Shown here: positions 61,162 through 64,000 of the stretch, in pieces
Numbering within the stretch: the stretch's first letter is position 1
Layout: each line of letters starts with the position of its first letter
DNA from: JAXMCI01 sp046349435
GTDB taxonomy: Bacteria > Pseudomonadota > Alphaproteobacteria > Dongiales > Dongiaceae
Length of the DNA: 64,000 bases
Assembly (NCBI GenBank): GCA_046349435.1
Contig: JAXMCI010000014.1
Coordinates: forward strand, 62,001-126,000
Direction of reading: 5' to 3'
Position numbers and translations under genes: made by a program
Notes under the pieces: model-generated
The model's input: only the letters and a program-made list of their open reading frames with translations
Told to the model about the DNA's origin: nothing
Databases searched by the model: none

Positions 61162-63377
61162 GCCGCCGGCCCGGCGACGGCGGCGCCATCGCCACCGCGC
61201 AGCGCCTGCTCGAGCAGCCCGGCCAGCCTGCGCCTGCGCCGCTCCGGGTCGTAGGCCTCCCGCGCACGCTGCCAGGCCGCCAGGCCGATCGCCTCGGCCC
61301 GCCCGTTCCCGGACTGCAGCAGCTCGATGCAGGCCGCGGCAAAGCCGGCCGTCTCGTCGGCGATCAGCATCTCGCTGCCGGGGCGGAAGACGAGCCCCTC
61401 GGCGCCCACCGTGGTCGAGACGGCGGGGCAGCCCCGCAGCGCCGCCTCGATCAGCTTGATGCGCGTGCCCGATCCCTCCCGCACCGGGCACAGCGCGACG
61501 CGGCTCGCCCGGTAGACGGCGTCGAGATCCGCGACGTAGCCCCGCGCCTCGATGCCGAGCGCGGGATCGGCGATGCCCAGCCGCTCGGTACCGAAGCCGA
61601 CGATGGCCAGCCGCGCGCCGGGCAGGGCGGCGCGGACCAGCGGCCAGATCTCGCGGCACAGCCAGAGGACGGCACGATCGTTGGGCGGATAGCCGGCGAC
61701 GCCGACGAACATCGCCTGCGGCTCCGCCGGCAGCGGGCTCCGCGCGCCCGGCCGGGCCGGATTCTCGACGACCGCGACGCGGGCGCCGGGCCAGAGCGCG
61801 GCGAGACGGCGGGCGTCGATCTCCGAGCAGGACAGCGACAGCCGCGCGCGGCGGACCGCCAGCCGCTCGGCATGGCGTCCCAGCGCCGTGAGCAGCCGGC
61901 GGCGCGGGCCGTAGCGCCCCCGGGTCCGGGCGATGCGCCGATACTTGACATGCTCGACGTCGTCGAGGTCGGTGACGACCGGCGGGCACGGCACGGGCTG
62001 AGCGGCGAGCGCCGCGCTGCCGCCGAGGCGGTGGGCGAAGACCAGGTCGGGCTGGAGCTCGACCAGGGCGGCCGACACGGCGGCCGACACCGGCGGCGCC
62101 GCGATGCGCAGGTCCGGCCAGCCGTCGAAGTAGCTGACCCAGCCGCGCAGCGCCCCGAGGGCGGCGCGCGGCCGGTGGCGATAGCGGATCCGCTCCGGCA
62201 GCCGCAGCAGGCGCACCGCGCCGATCGCCGGCCAGCGGCGGCGCAGCCGCGCCTCGTCCTCCGGCGGCCGGTCCTCGCGCAGCAGGAAGACGGCGTCGAC
62301 CTCGCCGACCTCGGCCAGCGCGTCGAGGTTGCCGCCCCAGCGCTGGAAGACCCCGATGGCGGCCCATTCCTCGCTCGCCGCCAGGAACTCGCTGAGCAGG
62401 AGGATGCGCGGGCGCCGCGGCCCGAGGCGGGAGGACCGCGCCGGGGCGCGCGAGGGCAGCGGCGGCGGCGCAGCCGCCCGCCAGCGCCGCAGCAGGGTCT
62501 CGCGCGGGCCGACCCAGAGCGCGCCGATCCCGACCATGGCGGCGCCGAGCCGGTCGCCGCCGGCCAGCGCCCTGCGCCGCTCCTCCCGCGCCAGCCGCAC
62601 GAGATGGCCGCGGACCGACGCCAGGGCGATCCCGGCGACCGGGCGCGGCAGGGCCCGCGTCAGCTGCCGGGCGCAGGCGCGCCGCTCGATCCAGGGCAGC
62701 AGCCGGCGGTAGAGCCGCGCGCTCTCGGATGCGGGATGCTCGCGCCGCTGCGCCAGCGGCACGGGGTCGAACCAGATCGGGTGGCTGCGGGCGATCCGGG
62801 CCCACATCTCCCAGTCGAGCGCATAGCGCAGGTCGGCGCGGAAGCCGCCCAGCGCCCGATAGGTCTCGCGATGGACGACGATGGCGGCGCACTGGATCGC
62901 CAGGTTGACCACGACGTTCTCGATCCAGCTCTCGAGCAGCCCGGCCGTCTTCTGGGTGCAGTGGCCGCGACGCAGCACCGCGCCCTCGGCGTCGATGTAT
63001 TCCGTCTCGGTCGCCGCCGCCCCGAGGCCGGGATGGGCGTCGAAGGCGGCATCGAGCCGCCGGTAGAATCCCGGGTGGACCCTGTCGTCCTGGTGCAGGA
63101 TGTGGACGAGCTCGCCGCCGGCCAGCTCGATGCACCGGTTGAAGTTGCCGGCGAGCCCGGCGCGCGGCCGGCAGCGGTGGACCCGCACCCCGCGCGCGGC
63201 CTGCTCGCGCAGCGCGGCCTGCGCCGGCGCCGCGCCGCTGTCGTCGTCGACGAGCACGATCTCGGACCGGTCGGCCGGAAGCGCGGCGCGAACGCTGTCG
63301 ATGGCCTGCCCGAGATAGAGCGGATCGGGATTGAAGGTCGGGATCATCACCGACCAGCGGAGGCGCCCTGCCGTCAT
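61158..63377 (-). CDS. Fused GT2-GT4 bifunctional glycosyltransferase
   Basis: A 739-residue protein. The N-terminal half is GT2 (VMIPTFNPDPLYLGQAIDSV, IVLVDDDSG, GLAGNFNRCIELAGGELVHI, HQDDRVHPGFYRRLD, YALDWEMWARIARSH). After a linker rich in Arg/Pro (residues about 290-320) the C-terminal half is GT-B/GT4 (RILLLSEFLAASEEWAAIGV, VVTDLDDVEHVKYRRIART, MFVGVAGYPPNDRAVLWLCR, VREGSGTRIKLIEAALRGCP). Fusion suggests consecutive additions to one acceptor. First gene of the minus-strand operon, divergent from another GT2 gene. Confidence 0.9.
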   Translation of the reverse strand: MTAGRLRWSVMIPTFNPDPLYLGQAIDSVRAALPADRSEIVLVDDDSGAAPAQAALREQAARGVRVHRCRPRAGLAGNFNRCIELAGGELVHILHQDDRVHPGFYRRLDAAFDAHPGLGAAATETEYIDAEGAVLRRGHCTQKTAGLLESWIENVVVNLAIQCAAIVVHRETYRALGGFRADLRYALDWEMWARIARSHPIWFDPVPLAQRREHPASESARLYRRLLPWIERRACARQLTRALPRPVAGIALASVRGHLVRLAREERRRALAGGDRLGAAMVGIGALWVGPRETLLRRWRAAAPPPLPSRAPARSSRLGPRRPRILLLSEFLAASEEWAAIGVFQRWGGNLDALAEVGEVDAVFLLREDRPPEDEARLRRRWPAIGAVRLLRLPERIRYRHRPRAALGALRGWVSYFDGWPDLRIAAPPVSAAVSAALVELQPDLVFAHRLGGSAALAAQPVPCPPVVTDLDDVEHVKYRRIARTRGRYGPRRRLLTALGRHAERLAVRRARLSLSCSEIDARRLAALWPGARVAVVENPARPGARSPLPAEPQAMFVGVAGYPPNDRAVLWLCREIWPLVRAALPGARLAIVGFGTERLGIADPALGIEARGYVADLDAVYRASRVALCPVREGSGTRIKLIEAALRGCPAVSTTVGAEGLVFRPGSEMLIADETAGFAAACIELLQSGNGRAEAIGLAAWQRAREAYDPERRRRRLAGLLEQALRGGDGAAVAGPAA

Positions 63378-63444
63378 TCAGGTCGGCCGGAGACGATGTC
63401 CGCAGGGGAGCCTTTCATCTGTCGGGGCGGGCTTTGCAACCTTC

Positions 63445-63470
63445 TGGCCGCTCACTATAGTCAGCGGCCA
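63445..63470. promoter_or_regulatory. 26-bp near-perfect palindrome between divergent glycosyltransferase genes
   Basis: TGGCCGCT-C-ACTATAGT-C-AGCGGCCA: only positions 9 and 18 break the symmetry. It lies 34 bases before the plus-strand start and 68 bases from the minus-strand start, as expected for a shared operator. Confidence 0.5.
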
Positions 63471-63503
63471 AGGCAGGGACAATCGCCCGGCGGACGCACT
63501 GCG

Positions 63504-64000
63504 ATGGGGGGTCAGACAGAACGGGTAAGCGTCGTCCTGCCGACCTGGAACCGTGCCGCCACCCTGCCGCGGGCGATTCGCAGCGTGCTCGACCAGACGC
63601 ATGGCGCGCTCGAGCTGATCGTCGTCGACGACGGCTCCACCGACGCGACGCGCGAGGTGGTCGCCGCCCTTGCGGAGCCGCGCCTCCGCTATCTCCCGTT
63701 CGAGCGCAACCGCGGCCAGGCGGCGGCCCGCAATGCCGGAATCGCCGCATCGACCGCGGACCTCGTGGCGTTCCAGGACTCCGACGACATCTGGATGCCG
63801 GAGAAGCTGGCGCGCCAGCTCGAGGCGCTGCGGGCGCGGCCGGACCTGGCCGGCGTCTATGGCGACCTGCGCCGCCACCAGGCGGACGGGCAGGTCTTCG
63901 TCATCATCGCGCCCGATCTCGCGCCGGGACGTTATTTCGACCGGCGGCCGAGCCTCTACCAGACCTTCGGGCTCGGCATCCAGAGCTGCCTGCTGCGCCG
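63504..64000 (+). CDS. GT2-family glycosyltransferase (partial, runs off the window)
   Basis: The ATG at 63504 begins MGGQTERVSVVLPTWNRAAT, followed by LELIVVDDGSTDATREVVAA, RNRGQAAARNAGIAASTADL, VAFQDSDDIWMPEKLARQLE and GVYGDLRRHQADGQVFVIIA, a canonical GT2 core with DxD-type metal site (DSDD). The frame is open to the window end (about 165 codons seen), so the C terminus is missing. Divergent from the bifunctional enzyme. Confidence 0.88.
   Translation, partial: MGGQTERVSVVLPTWNRAATLPRAIRSVLDQTHGALELIVVDDGSTDATREVVAALAEPRLRYLPFERNRGQAAARNAGIAASTADLVAFQDSDDIWMPEKLARQLEALRARPDLAGVYGDLRRHQADGQVFVIIAPDLAPGRYFDRRPSLYQTFGLGIQSCLLR

Overview
The window is very GC-rich (well above 65 percent across most of its length). 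Its conserved core points to an alphaproteobacterium, probably near Rhodospirillales or related orders: ChvG/ChvI two-component system, short C-terminal-type HPr kinase, RapZ, mannose-family EIIA, HPr and enzyme I on one strand, with ahcY downstream. No 16S or marker tree could be run, so the placement is an inference.

Layout. 0-8 kb: ahcY, with a broken tsaE stub behind it fused to a truncated SnoaL-like gene, then small accessory genes (DUF433, a coiled-coil pair, a frameshifted TPR protein, a beta-propeller-like protein). 8-20 kb: the signalling core ptsI-ptsH-EIIA-rapZ-hprK-chvG-chvI, a divergent HugZ-like gene with a one-base insertion, and polA with a degenerate proofreading site. 20-26 kb: a zinc-finger protein, an orphan ABC ATPase coupled to a lipoprotein hydrolase, and a histidine kinase / response regulator / REC-kinase trio. 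26-39 kb: a catabolic locus with an alanine-racemase-family gene, a GntR regulator, a DctPQM TRAP transporter, hydantoinase A and B subunits, a trimethylamine-dehydrogenase-like flavoenzyme and an L-threonine dehydrogenase-like SDR. Two promoters in it share an identical 12-bp core. 39-43 kb: DUF1203, an ArfA-like basic ORF behind an FNR box, and an ECF sigma factor with a membrane VWA protein.

43.5-51.7 kb is a lower-GC mosaic island: Sel1, MORN and lipoprotein genes, a SulP transporter, and pieces of integrase and IS256 transposase. 52.1-57.16 kb is a decayed prophage integrated into a tRNA-Arg(CCG) gene. It has a 47-bp attL/attR pair, tail genes with a textbook -1 ribosomal frameshift site (GGGAAAC), a low-GC cargo gene, a nuclease remnant, an excisionase-like gene and an integrase whose stop codon lies inside attR. 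57.2-64 kb is host sequence again: a PepSY-type protein and a cluster of five glycosyltransferases.

Two things cut across the window. First, many otherwise good genes contain single-base frame changes (TPR gene, HugZ, racemase, ArfA-like ORF, most prophage genes); this could be real decay or assembly indels in GC-rich runs. Second, two intergenic repeat families recur, and three perfect FNR/FixK-type boxes (TTGAT-N4-ATCAA) sit in noncoding DNA.
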